This document shows positions 22,935 through 34,779 of a stretch of DNA of 56,489 bases, in pieces. The DNA is from Gamarada debralockiae (taxonomy: Eukaryota > Ascomycota > Leotiomycetes > Helotiales > Hyphodiscaceae). The stretch's first letter is position 1, and each line of letters opens with the position of its first letter. Under the pieces are notes generated by a model, which was not told the DNA's origin, did not search any database, and worked only from the letters and a program-made list of their open reading frames with translations. Location: contig NXFV01001734.1 in NCBI GenBank assembly GCA_002803225.1, positions 1 to 56,489 on the forward strand. The letters are read 5' to 3'. The position numbers and the translations under genes are program-made.

Positions 22935-24496
22935 CTTGATGGTATCGAACGTCCTGTTATTTTGTTGGCGGCGTCGAATCTCAGGAAAAGACGACAGTAT
23001 TGATCTGTCGCGCTGGAAGACGCGAAATTCATGAAGCTCAGAGCTGAAATCACGCTAAGGTCTCGCTTGGGTTTTAAGGTGCCTTATAGCCTTAGGCATT
23101 CTAAAAAACTTAAATTCCTCCCGGTGCTTGCGCCATCATCGCCTCTTCAAAATTCATCCGATGTTTGCAAATCTTGATTCTGTGAGATGCTGACTGGACT
23201 CATTCATCTGTGGTCAACAAATCGCACTGATGTTCCAGTTGCCTCCTTTCACATGTTCGGAGCCAGCCTTCATAGGTCATGTCTCTTCCAAGTTCACAAA
23301 CGCCAGGAGCTTCACATCGTTGGTCACATGAGATTCTGGTCACAGCTCGTGGACCCATCGGAGCCCCTGAAATCAAGATTCGCGATACTTTATCGAGTTA
23401 CAGTTCCCGCAAACAGCCATTCGATCACTGACCACAGCGGACCGCTACGAATCGCACCGTCTGACTTCATTTGTAGCAGCTGGTTTGGGTAAAGTCAGCG
23501 GCAGTGTTACAAGTTCAGTCTGAGATCAGCCCATTCAGCAGGCAAGTTATTCGTAAACGAGGCTGAGATGCAGCTTTTTATATTGGAGGCACTAGTCAGC
23601 TTGATATAAGATCCATCAGGTGTGACCAGCTTCCCCCTTCCCCCTTCCCCCTACCCCTTGAATGTACGGATGTGCCATGCAGCGCCCCCATAAATAGGCA
23701 GAAGGTCCTCGTACAATGGGAAAATAAATTCGTGTTGTATCGTATATCGGCCATTGAATGACGTATCAATCCATCCTGGATCCATGGCTTTCCCACCCGC
23801 TGGCAGGATACATCGACGCAAACAATTTTGTTGAATCATTTCTGTTGAAGTTGTTCTTTACAAAGCGGGCACAGCACACCTCTAATGCTTGCTCTTCGAG
23901 TCCTTCTTTTTTCGAAAAAGCGCATGCAACTATGACTTGTCCTAATAAATGTGCAACGCCCGACGATCTTCATACTTTATTATTGACGAAGCCCTACTCT
24001 TGACCGCATCCTCACACAGTAGTGAAAGTCATCCATACAGCCGGATCCACGTCCCACGAGTCAGGCTGTTCGGCCTCACGAACATCAGATTTTGCCCTGC
24101 CGTCGAAGTTTGCGCTGGGACTTTGGTGACGCACTATTCTGCGTAGGCGAGCTTGCCCGTCAACTACCTAAGATTTGCTGCTAAAAACGAAAAAAAGTAC
24201 ATTATTGACCAAGGACTTCCCGACTCTTTCCTACGCAGCTCACATTACAAAACCAACTCGACCCTTCCATCACCTCGAACCCATCATCTAGAGCATCAAA
24301 TCTGCTCTTTTTACGAAGAGACGGACGGAGCCTCTCATATCGCTCGCCACCGTTCGCCTTCGAGAGCGTTCTGCACTAGAGGGTATAAAGTACCGGGTCG
24401 CAGACAATTCACGCCAACCTCCCGAAAAATCTTTTCCTGCGAATATAACCTCGAAACGTTCACATATCTGGAGGCTCTGTCACTGAGCTCCATGCG
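22935..24496. other. Divergent promoter region of rsc7 and sch9
   Basis: 1.56 kb between the starts of rsc7 (minus) and sch9 (plus). Contains CT-rich and AT-rich tracts, including three tandem copies of CCCCCTTCC-like sequence at about 23630-23655, but no protein-like ORF above background and no RNA gene that I recognise. The last few hundred bases are presumably the sch9 leader. Confidence 0.4.
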
Positions 24497-27400
24497 ATGG
24501 CCGCGAACGATAACACCGCGATGGATCTCTTGAAGCAGGCCACACAGGCGATGATGGTTGGAAGGTATGTTGGATGACGGCAATACACAGATTTCTCCGT
24601 TGGATGGTCAATTATTACAGCATATACGGACACACGGGCACTGCGATGGTTCCAAAGTTGCTACCAGGCAGACTGGATGAATGCTGCATTGTTTGCATAG
24701 CTCCCTCCTCGATTACCTGGAGATGTGCTTCAAGTCTCTGTTTTCAGCTCTCCATCTTCATTTGGATGATTATCTCGCACATGAAAACGTCAAAGTTGAC
24801 GAGGGGTCCCGGCAGTAATCGGGGCTTATCGAAGCGGCTATCTATGACTGGTGCAGCCCTGCATCTGGAAGAACATGCACGCATGGCGTTTTTTTTTTTT
24901 CTTTGCGATATTTTGCGCCGAATAAAATGAGAAGAGAAGAAAAAATTGACTGCAACCCTGCCCAATAATCGATTATATTCCAGACATTCTTTCTTCTTTC
25001 CTTGTCGTAAATTACACGAACGTCTCATGGTCTTTTCTGAATTTTTGCGTTTAACGATGCTTTTCAACATGGTTTTTACTAACTCGGATTATAATCGTAG
25101 GGGAGACGATGACGGCAACGATCATATCGACTCCGACACCCCACGCTCCGGTGTCGCTACTCCACAGCCTGATCCCTCAGACAAGAGATTGCCTGGAATA
25201 ATGCACAGCTTCTTTGGACAGGTTGGTTCAGGTTCTTCTACACGTCCGAATTCCGAGCCGCTTGAAACCCCTGCCCTGGGCACTGAGGCCGAAGACCCTG
25301 CTCCTTTTCATCTCCGAGAAGAGATGGCGGGTGAATATGTTCTGTTGTCAGTCGCACCAGACTCAAATGAGGAGACTGCAAATGGCCACAACGATGAGGA
25401 TGGAGGAGCTCTACCGCTCCATTCACATGAGCGGGAAGAGCTTCCTCAAGCACCCGAGAAATCACGAACAAGTGGCTTGCACCCATACCCGACCCCGCCC
25501 GCTTCACAAACACCATCCGTGCACAATTTGACTTTGAGCGATGGCCGCTCAGAAGGTGATGCTACTAGCGCGAGGAAGGCAGCTACTACATCCTCTTCCG
25601 CGCATCGCAGGAGCATATCGGAATCAATTCCGTCAAGTGCTCGAAGACCTTCCTTGATGAACCCCCTTTCAAGCGTTGTGACAGCTTCAAATGTCCATGC
25701 TGCTCATTTCTCGAACCCCTCCGATCGTTACCCCGCTACTACACCGAGCACTCCTATTCACTCGCGCATAAATTCTGAATTTCACGAGTCCCCATCATAT
25801 GAAAGGCTCAAGAAGCTAACTGATGACGCTCCGCGTAAAAAGAGTATCCCTCCAACTCCCACCCGCGCTTTATCACACACCACAGTACAATCGGACACCA
25901 GCAATGGCTCCGATCACGCGAATGGACAGAATGGAAAGCTCCAGACCGGTGAACCAACTTCATCACAAGCATCGGCTGGGACAAGCGGAGCACCAGTCAC
26001 AGCTCCGAAAGGCAAACTCACTGTCAAGATTAACGAGGCAAGAGGCCTACGGAAGAGCCGAGATCCCTATGTCGTAGCTGTTTTCCAGCGAAACGAGCTT
26101 GTGTCGAAGGGTCCTCGAGATGATGACCAAGAGGACAACGAAGAATCAACGAGTAGCACACCAATGGGAGGCATTCCTATTATGCGGTCCGGGAGTGACT
26201 CAGGTCGGCCAATGGCGATTCCGATGAAGAGTCGGCAAAGCAGCAACACCAGCCTTTCGGATTACAGAGATTTCAAAGTCAAAGGTCGAAGATCATTTAC
26301 GAACCCGAAATGGGACACTGAAGCTGTGTTGTGAGTATGACCATTTTGATGGCCAATTACCGGACTAATCATTTTCTAGTGATGTCGTTGGTTCTGATTC
26401 CCGTGTCAACATCACTATATATGACAGGGCGAGTGCTACCGAGGAGTTTCTGGGTCATGTTGACCTTGAAGCCAAACTCATAGAGAACGATCCAGAACCA
26501 ATACGAGGATGGTTTCCGCTCCGTGGCAGAAACGACATCGAAACTGGTCTTCCCGGAGAAATCCACGTCGAGATCACTTTCCAACGAACAGAGAAGAAGC
26601 ACTATGGACCTGAAGATTTCCAAATCTTGAAGCTTATCGGAAAGGGCACCTTTGGACAGGTCTACCAAGTTCGAAAGAAGGATACGAAGAGAATTTATGC
26701 CATGAAGGTCCTCCAAAAGAAGGTTATTGTCCAAAAGAAGGAGGTCGCTCATACTGTCGGAGAGCGGAACATTCTCGTTAGAACAGCGATGGCAGATTCA
26801 CCATTTATTGTTGGACTCAAGTTCTCATTCCAGACACCTACCGATCTGTACCTTGTTACGGACTACATGTCTGGAGGCGAACTTTTCTGGCATCTGCAGA
26901 AGGAAGGACGATTCGATGAGAAGAGAGCAAAGTTCTACATTGCAGAACTCATTTTGGCTCTTCAGCACCTTCACATGCACGATATCGTGTACCGCGACTT
27001 AAAGCCGGAGAACATCCTGCTGGATGCAAACGGCCACATTGCCTTATGCGATTTTGGCTTGTCAAAGGCGAACTTGACCAAGAACGCCACGACCAATACG
27101 TTCTGCGGTACAACCGAATACCTGGCCCCCGAAGTCCTTTTGGATGAAGCCGGATATACGAAGATGGTCGATTTCTGGTCATTGGGGGTTCTCGTTTTCG
27201 AAATGTGCTGCGGTTGGAGTCCGTTCTACGCTGAAGATACCCAACAAATGTATAAGAACATCGCTTTCGGAAAGGTCCGTTTCCCGAGGGATACATTGAC
27301 CACCGAAGGACGCAACTTTGTCAAGGGTCTTCTAAACCGGAATCCAAAACACAGACTGGGAGCAACTGATGATGCAGAAGAGTTGAAGCGACATCCATTT

Positions 27401-27838
27401 TTCTCCGATATCGACTGGGACGCTCTGACGAAGAAGTTGATCACTCCTCCTTTCAAGCCAAAGTTGAAGTCCGAGACAGACACCTCGAACTTTGACCCAG
27501 AGTTCACAAACGCATTGAATGGTGCCTCATCATTGAATGCTCGTGCTGCGGCTCTTGCATCAGGCGTTGCAACATCTACTCCCTTATCGCCTGGCATGCA
27601 AGCCAATTTCAAGGGCTTCACATTCGTCGATGAGAGTTCGATAGAAGAGCACATGCAAGGAATCGGCCGCTCAGCCAAAGAGGAGTACGATTATATGGAC
27701 GAAGACGAGAAGCGCGACCAAGAGTGGGAAGAACCATTCGACGTCCCCGACAAACGCGGTGGCCGTGGCGACCGCATGAGCGGTATTGTGAAGACCGGAA
27801 CGAACGAAGACTTCAACGGCGGTCACTTTGACATGTGA
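24497..27838 (+). CDS. sch9: Sch9-type AGC protein kinase
   Basis: Nutrient/TORC1-linked AGC kinase with an N-terminal C2-like region (family knowledge). Exons 24497-24564, 25101-26330, 26380-27838 give 918 residues; introns 536 and 49 bp. Exon 1 encodes MAANDNTAMDLLKQATQAMM and ends at a perfect GTATGT donor, joining GDDDGNDHIDSD in frame. Then: disordered S/T/P region; C2-like part (about 340-500, KLTVKINEARGL, FLGHVDLEAKL); kinase with GKGTFGQVY near 520, AMKVL lysine, YRDLKPEN, DFGLSKANL, activation-loop TFCGTTEYLAPE (T about 673, PDK1-type site); turn motif STPLSPG; hydrophobic motif FKGFTFVDES. All catalytic residues are present. An ATG inside the first intron could give an alternative N-terminus, but the exon-1 model fits the family better. 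Confidence 0.93.
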
Positions 27839-28591
27839 AATTTGCGTCATAGTCCCTGGATGGATTCTTTCTTTGCGTCAATTCAACGAGTTCCTTATAT
27901 ATGCATTGGGGCGGGAGTACGGTTTGCATTTGGGCGGAGTCACAGGCGGGTCGAAGCACACAAGATTGGCTCTCGATATCGAGGATTGATTGTGCGATGG
28001 GGTCTTAAACCTTTGTCTTCATGATGGATGAATGTGGATAACAGGCAGAGATGATGATCTGTATATCGAGGAAGACTAGCGGGATACACCACCGCATCGG
28101 CATACCTTTCGAGCTTCATGGCTTTGGCAGGTGAACACCCACTTAGCGAAGAGATGGGTATGGCATTCTCTGGCTCAACAGAGATGACGATGGTTTGAAT
28201 GAGCATAGCATTTGCATTGCGGCATTGCACACTAGCATTAGTAATGCATGTTTCCAATCTTTCACGCTTGGACACAATAGGTCTTGCTACGGTATGTTCG
28301 CTGTATATTTACAGGAGACGATGTACTTAGGAATCCCGAATGTCTTCATAATGATGAATGGTAATGGAAGGATATCACCCCATGACGTTGACTTCAATGT
28401 GGTGATCATGTATCTCAACCTTCTTTCCTTTTCCTTCCACATCTCAATCGACATCTCTTGAGCATATATGAAAAATTTCGCTCGAAGCAGGAAAGTCTTC
28501 CTTGATTGATATGTCATAGAAGTCGTTTTAGCATTGCGTTCTTTCACGCCCACCACGAAACAGGCCAGGGTTCCATAGTGCCCATATCTAC
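27839..28591. other. 3' flank of sch9, nothing recognised
   Basis: 750 bp with only short ORFs (largest 111 codons, minus 28275-27940) and no motif. Presumed 3' UTR and spacer. Confidence 0.4.
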
Positions 28592-28840
28592 ATGGCTCAC
28601 CAACACAGCAGGAGCAGCAGGACCGCGCCCACGCATAGAAAAGACAAGGACAACGACGTCAAGGACAAAGAGGGAGATAAAGATGACGACAAATCCAAGT
28701 CCTCCAGCGCCAAATCCAAGTCTTCCATGTCAAAATTGGAGTCTAAATTCGATACCTCAAAATCCAAAACCAGCCGAAGCAAAACCAAAATCACTCCGCC
28801 TCCAAAACGAAGATTCCATACTTCTAGGTCATTAATTTAG
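28592..28840 (+). CDS. Possible lysine/serine/aspartate-rich small protein, 82 residues
   Basis: ATG 28592 opens an 82-codon frame of very low complexity: alternating K/D (KDKDNDVKDKEGDKDDD) followed by KSKSS-type repeats and a basic end (PPPKRRFHTSR). Predicted fully disordered. The biased composition may reflect simple-sequence DNA rather than selection for a protein, and the opposite strand is also open (65 codons). No family recognised. Confidence 0.3.
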   Translation: MAHQHSRSSRTAPTHRKDKDNDVKDKEGDKDDDKSKSSSAKSKSSMSKLESKFDTSKSKTSRSKTKITPPPKRRFHTSRSLI

Positions 28841-29207
28841 ACTGTTTTAGGAGGGTTGGCGGTTGCTTGTTCGCTTGGCTTACGCATACGGGCTAAGTCC
28901 TGTCGTTGTGCTCGGAGGTTGGACTCCCCATTCACAGCAGAGAAGCTTTCAGATAGAAGACGTGTTGAATGGCTGTTTTAGAGTTGGGGAGTAAAGAGAT
29001 AGAGGTCGTTGGCGTTGAGGTATTGCAGATCCCGACGGCGGAGAATAACTGGGGAAGAACGTTGAGAGATAATGAAGAGGAAAGTGCTCCGTTTTGGGGA
29101 AGGAGCGAGTGCGGCGTACCCGGTGAGTGCGTGTCCTTGGACACAAGGCGATATTGGTGTTGGTGATACTGGCCCTTAGAGATGAACAAGGATACAAAAT
29201 TTAGTAT

Positions 29208-29296
29208 TAGTCAATGTCTAGTCAAAAAATTTTGGTAGTAGTCAATGCCCACCAAAAAGGGGACCTTCGCAAAAAATTTTGACACCATTGACTAGT
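29208..29296. repeat. Hairpin-forming inverted repeat
   Basis: The left arm 29208-29233 (TAGTCAATG followed by an A-rich/T-rich core) pairs imperfectly with the right arm 29270-29294 (core, then CATTGACTA) around a loop of about 37 nt. A further TAGTCAATG lies inside the loop at 29238, and the right end sits on the palindrome GACTAGTC. Could be the end of a transposable element or a small MITE remnant. No coding content. Confidence 0.55.
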
Positions 29297-29476
29297 CTTT
29301 GACCGCAACTGCCATTTTCCCGGTTTGCGGATGACAGTATCCCAGGACCATTCCAAGCGATTTATATCCGAGATGGGCAAGCCGGAGCGGGTTCCACGGA
29401 GGAGTTTATACTGAATATATTTGTTTGGGCCTGGAGATCGATTCGTCGTTCGTGTTCCATACTCCTTGATCGCTAT

Positions 29477-29822
29477 GTTAGGCATCTGGGACCCCTGTCC
29501 ATGGAAATTCCATGGAACCAGAACTCTGGAACCTTCCAGTCCCCTTTGAAAATGGAAAGATTCCATTGTCTCCTAGCCCAAGTTCGATAGCATCAAGACC
29601 TTGGGGGTCACGTGCAAGACTGGGTGGTACAAAGTAAGATTGAGGCGGTTTCCTGGGCAGGGATTCTAGCCCTCTGATTGGCTTTAAATCACGTGCCAAT
29701 TTCACGGAAATTCCATGGAACCATGGTGCCTTTCTGGTGGTTCCAAGGAACACCTATTAGAAAATGGAACGGAACCTTCCATATAGAGTAAATGGAAATT
29801 CCCTGGATTTCGGATGCCTAAC
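29477..29822. mobile_element. MITE-like element with terminal inverted repeats
   Basis: A 346-bp segment begins with GTTAGGCATC (29477-29486) and ends with its exact reverse complement GATGCCTAAC (29813-29822). Inside each end the inverted similarity continues loosely through GGAAATTCC-type palindromes, and the block contains repeated GGAACC and TTCCATGGAA words (29500-29518, 29709-29722, 29760-29800). No ORF with transposase motifs is present. Non-autonomous TIR element is the simplest reading. A target-site duplication is not evident, so boundaries are provisional. Confidence 0.5.
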
Positions 29823-30124
29823 TTTGGTTATTCAGCGCTCCAGTAAGATTCCAGTTCCTCCGACTCAACAACTCTGAAACCTTGTTCCCACTTATGATAT
29901 ATCCCAAGGATGGACTTGAGCGAGAACCATACTCGAAAGCTCCCCAGGGAATGGAGACTAGCTATGTCACAAAGAAGGTGCACTTGCCAGCCTCGTTTAT
30001 CTTTCTTCTTGACCACCTACATGTGAATATCTACATATGAAATCGACATTTTTCTCTCGCCAAAATCCCGCTTCCCAAACAACAAAGAAGCTTCAAATTC
30101 GAGACAATCTTGAATGCTTTTCCG

Positions 30125-32778
30125 ATGGAGACCACTCCTCCCCCTTGGTTCCTTGAGCATTGCGTGAAAACGTGGGATGAGCTGAAGGACCAACCCGCTC
30201 CTTTGATCATAAAAGATACAGCTTCACACGATGTCCGAGCATTAAGAGATGATTCCAGTGGAGAAACATATGAGATTGCATCAGCTCTATATGAACCTCT
30301 ACACACCACAGTGAGAGAATACTCGCCATCATCGAAATTGGGCCAGACACAAGCCTACCAACTTCCAAATCTCAAAACTTGCAAGAACATCGAACAGACG
30401 CCTCCTTCCTCGATCACAGATCCTACGGTAATTGTGGTGGACGAAGTTAAAAACACCAAGAAGCGCAGCGGACCAAAAGATGACGCCTCCAAGTCCAGAA
30501 AAAGGATCAAGGTCACGATCGAGGGGGCCGGAAAACTCAAATTTTCTTTCGAAGGGAACGAAAGTCGCAGGTCATACTTCGCACACGATGCATTGCTTCT
30601 TCTCTTTCCCAACGATGGCGATGAGAGGACAGGTTCAGGCTTCCTGTCGGCTGTCGTGGAGCACTTCGCGCGAAACATAGGTGCGACTTTGATGACCTTT
30701 TCACTGGAGATCATCGAGAACCTCGTGGAATATTATGCAAAGGCCGAAGGCAATGGACAAGTCTTTGACATTGACCGTGCCATGAAAACTGCTTTCGGTG
30801 ACACGAAACCACCTGAGACTGGAGACCAACACGTCCGCGTGTCGTTTGATGATATTGAAGGGGCATTGGATGATGCCCCTGAAGGGCCTGATGGAAAGAT
30901 CAAGAAGCAAATCCAGGATGTCTCTAAGGTTAGTAATGTCCCAAGAGTGATATAAATTGAGGGACGAGGTCGACTATTCGAACCAACAGCCTTCTTGACT
31001 CCCGCTCATCCCCATGGGATAACCTTATTTATCTACTCGGAAAACTCACTTTATACGTTATCGTCCTCACTATTGCAATCTTACTGACTATGTTGTAGAA
31101 ATCGTGCCCCTTTCAGACTCTACTTTCCTCGCTTTATGGGAAGCAACCGGCGAACTCAACCACTGCCGTCAACTCCCACAATAGCCTTCTCGTGATTTTA
31201 TTGCTTGGTGTCTCCGATATCTACGGTACTTGCAATGGCAATATTCTCAGAAGCCTCAGATCTGCCACTAGACAGCCGACCGTGTGTACTCGTAACATCA
31301 TCATTATAGCGACAGATATCACTGATCCCGCTCTTCCCTACTCTGAAAACGCCATTCTCTCCGCTCTGAGCTCGACTTCGATACAGAAAACCATTTCTGT
31401 AGTTCCTGTTGGCTCGAAGGCCCAGAGAAAGCTTGTTGGCAGGGATAGCTCTGTCCAGTGTATGTCTACCAACATCAGAGCACTGCAGAAAGCCATTCGC
31501 AACAAGTCCAATGAGGCACAAAGTACAGAACTATTGCAGCCACTGGCCAAGTGGACGTTCCTTGACAATTCTCAAATGGGCAAATTTCTTCGAGAAAACG
31601 ATCTGTCCACCGAAACAATCGAAGATATTGTTAAAGAGATCGGACAGGACTTCTCATCAGATAACATTAAAACAGTGGTCCTCCAATTTGGCCAGAGACA
31701 AGCATTGCTTCGGGATTGGGCTTCCAGAGATTCCAATTCGGACAGAAAGTGGTCCGACTTTTCACCAAAGATCCAGAAAGTGATCCGAAAAATTGAGCAA
31801 GATGAGGACAACTACGAATACGAACGACAGCTTCTTGGCCTTTTGGTAAGCCCAAAGAAGATCGAGGAAGGCTGGTCCGATATTGCACTTGAACCGGAGA
31901 TAGAAAAAGCTATAAAACAGATCATTCCCCAAGATGACAAAGTTGCCAATGCTCGACCTGCTTACGGTATTCTGAAACGTGGCAGGATTGGAGGAGCACT
32001 GTTATACGGCCCACCAGGGACTGGAAAGACACAGCTGGCGCGTGCCTTGGCTCGGGAGTCCAAAGCAGTCACTATTTGCGCCTCCAGTGCGGATCTTGAG
32101 AATTATTGGGTCGGAGAGACAGAAAAGGCTATCAAAGGTCTTTTTAGACTTGGTAGTCTACTCACTCCCAGCATTATATTCATCGACGAGGCCGACGCCT
32201 TATTCCGTGGTCGAGGCCCTCAAGACCGCAGCTGGGAACGTAGCAGAACAAATCAGCTGCTTGCCGAGATGGAAGGTCTTGCAAAGTCAAAAGCGGCTCC
32301 GTTTGTATTGCTTGCAACTAATTTCCCCCGCGATCTAGACCACGCCGTCCTTCGTCGTGTTCCCAGTCGCTTTCACCTTGGTCTTCCGACCACTGAATTG
32401 AGAGAAAAAATCTTGGATATCAACCTCCGAGACGAGAGAAAGGATACCAGTGTCGACCTTGCACGTCTGGCTACTATGACATATGGGTACTCGGGGTCCG
32501 ACATCCAAACGTTGTGTGTCCAGGCTGCACTTATTTGTGATTCTTTCTCCACCGGTGGGGAGGATGCAGGCAAAAGAATACTTTCCCACTCACATTTCGA
32601 GAAGGCCTTCAAGAGAGTTTCGCCGACAGTCTCGACGCAAGCATTGACGCTCATTAAGGAGTTCGCAAAGGAATCTGACCCTATGGGGCTTGAAACGATG
32701 CTCGCTATTGAACGGAAGGAGAGAGAAATTCACGCAAAAGCTCGACGCTTTCCAACCTCATCTGCTCGGCCCAGGTAG
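30125..32778 (+). CDS. AAA-family ATPase with divergent N-terminal half
   Basis: Exons 30125-30928 and 31099-32778 give 827 residues; the intron is 170 bp with a CTGAC branch-like site and TTGTAG acceptor. The C-terminal AAA module is complete: Walker A GPPGTGKT (about 572-579), Walker B IIFIDEADALF (about 627), sensor-1 LLATNFP, paired arginines in LRRVPSR, and sensor-2-like YGYSGSDI. It resembles fungal Msp1/katanin-like AAA proteins that extract or remodel protein substrates (family knowledge). The first 500 residues include a basic KKRSGPKDDASKSRKRIKV stretch and what may be a degenerate first AAA module (HDALLLLFPNDGDERTGSG, IEDIVKEI), with no intact Walker motifs. Start is the first ATG in frame after a stop. 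Localisation and substrate unknown. Confidence 0.85.
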
Positions 32779-33050
32779 AAATCAGGTTTCAATTGATGTT
32801 GAAGGCCCTGATAGGCCTCAAATAAATTAGAGTATGTTGCAATTAGATGCGGGCACGCGATAGTAGAACAAAGAACACAAGTTTGGCTACCCGAATCAAC
32901 TGCTGAAGTGTGCTCTACTGTGATCATCCCAGATTGAATATCTCAACAGCCAATGTACATTATCACGTGAAAATCACGTGTAAGAAGTCAAAAACATCTC
33001 ACCAAAATCAAAAATAATCCACACCAAGCCCTCGACCATTTATCTTAAGC

Positions 33051-34219
33051 TGGGGCCGGCTAGTCGAAAACTATACGAGTGCGGGTCTCTCATTCGAGAC
33101 TGATAAGCTAGTTGCTATTGCAGGCATTGCAAAAACACTGGCTCGTGCGACAAGGCTCGAGTACCTGGCGGACCTATGGGATAGCCAATATCCCCAACCA
33201 GTTATTCTGGTGGACGCCAAACCCAATCGAGCGCCTAAAGCGCCCAGAGGAACAGCTTGCACTATCATGGTTATGGGCTTCGGTGGAGTCCCCCGTCCGC
33301 TGGCATTTCGAGATGCTAGAAAATAATCCGCGTACACGTCGAGGCTATCCAACCAAACGACGAGATGTCGCAATTCTCTCAATACGAGAGTGGTCGGTTG
33401 AGAGTGCGCGGGGATCTTATTCCGGGGAGATTGCACTCAGGTTCAGCGGGTACAGTTCGTCTTACGCTTCGCGGCTCCCTTGATGCGACAACGGTTTTCC
33501 TTGATGCCATTGAAGACAGCCTTGGACTTGTTTTGTGCGCTATCATACACTATAGAGCGGAGTGTGACACGCTCAATCACCACATCCTTGACCATCACGG
33601 CCTTATCTTGCGAAGGACTGGCGAAAAAGGAGTTCTGAAACGTCTCGGACTTTTTGACCTCCAGAAATCGATAGAGTACGTGTGCGAAACATCCGCTTGT
33701 TGGATTACAGCAACTTTCCATCAACTATGCGCGTTGGAGGGAGTCGACGACGACAGCTAGCTCGAATACATTGATATTGCTTATGGAGGAGGCCTTCAAG
33801 AGAATATTAACGAGCATTCCTTTCATGGTGTCCTTTCTTGTGCTCACATACCAACGTTGAGGCATGCAGGGGATGATGGCTCTGATGCCGAGTTGGTAGA
33901 TGATGGAAGCGAAGGGAGTTCGGTTGTACGAGAAGCAATGGAGGAGCAATCAAAGTTGAATCCTACAAGTGATCACGATGAAACGATGTCAGGAGTCGAG
34001 AACCAATCATCGTTGGAGCATCCTAGCGATGACGATGAGAATATGTCAGGAGTCGAGCAAGAATTTGGAAATCTACCCGCGGGCTATCATGTTGACAGAG
34101 ACCCAGGTAGACCGATGGTAGAGATTGTGTACCATCATCGACAAGCGGCGGCCAAAGAGCAAAGATCGAAAGAGTGTGGCCCGCGTATTTTTGGAGGCTT
34201 TACATTTTATATTGCTTGA
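33051..34219 (+). pseudogene. 5'-truncated HET-domain protein pseudogene
   Basis: The region carries the second half of a heterokaryon-incompatibility (HET) domain protein in three frames. From 33051: WGRLVENYTSAGLSFETDK and LVAIAGIAKTLARATRLEYL. Then, after a frame change near 33180, IPNQLFWWTPNPIERLKRPEE and LSWLWASVESPVRWHFEML. From about 33400 a third frame gives GTVRLTLRGSL and GLILRRTGEKGVLKRLGLFD, a TAG stop at 33758, then an acidic tail with a duplicated S-D-x-D-E-x-MSGVE motif to the stop at 34217. The conserved N-terminal half of HET is absent upstream. Live copies trigger incompatibility or cell death on contact with non-self; this one is broken in at least four ways. Confidence 0.8.
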
Positions 34220-34779
34220 ACGAATTTACTACTAAATAGAGAGAGAAGTTTTTGAGAATAACCACGTAAGGAATGGATCGGCTATGAGAATGTACATAAT
34301 ACCCCTGACTATTTAAACTTGCTTCCCTTCACAATCATCTCTTCGATTTCTCGTCGACTATGTAGCAGCGTGACAATTGACTGAAGGTACGACAGCGAGA
34401 ATAGGCTTCACAACAATAAATACAACAACAAGGAAATGCCGCTGGTCAATTCCCGTTCCAAGTCCGAAGGCGTTGAAGCTGGGAAAAGTCAGCCATGTTA
34501 ATAGTTGCCAAAGCCAAGGTTCAAGTGCCATACGATAAAGCTATCTATCTTTGTTCTCCTTTGAGGCTGGCTATAAATCGATGAAGAAGCACACTTTGGT
34601 TTGCAAATGGGGACGAGGTTTCCCCATTTATTCATGAAGCCGGGCTTTGAGGACTCTACAGTATGAGCGACGGCTTGGGTCGAATGATGGATGAGGTATC
34701 GTGATGGGTCTTGACGGATTCAGTGGTTGAGAGCGGGTCTTCGCAACCCCTGTAAACATATCTCTCAGCCGCTGGTGAG
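34220..34779. other. Intergenic, nothing recognised
   Basis: 560 bp downstream of the HET pseudogene without a recognisable ORF, repeat or RNA gene. It ends at the left copy of the tandem duplication. Confidence 0.4.

Noticed and set aside
24946..25100. Start of sch9 at an ATG inside the long first intron
   Set aside because: The upstream exon 24497-24564 has a perfect donor, keeps frame and gives the more plausible N-terminus; kept only as a possible isoform.
28592..28840. Reading the K/S-rich ORF as a histone-like or telomere protein
   Set aside because: Low-complexity composition alone; no fold or motif supports a functional call.
33071..33436. 121-codon minus ORF at the HET remnant
   Set aside because: Antisense of HET-like coding pieces; the plus strand motifs in order are decisive.
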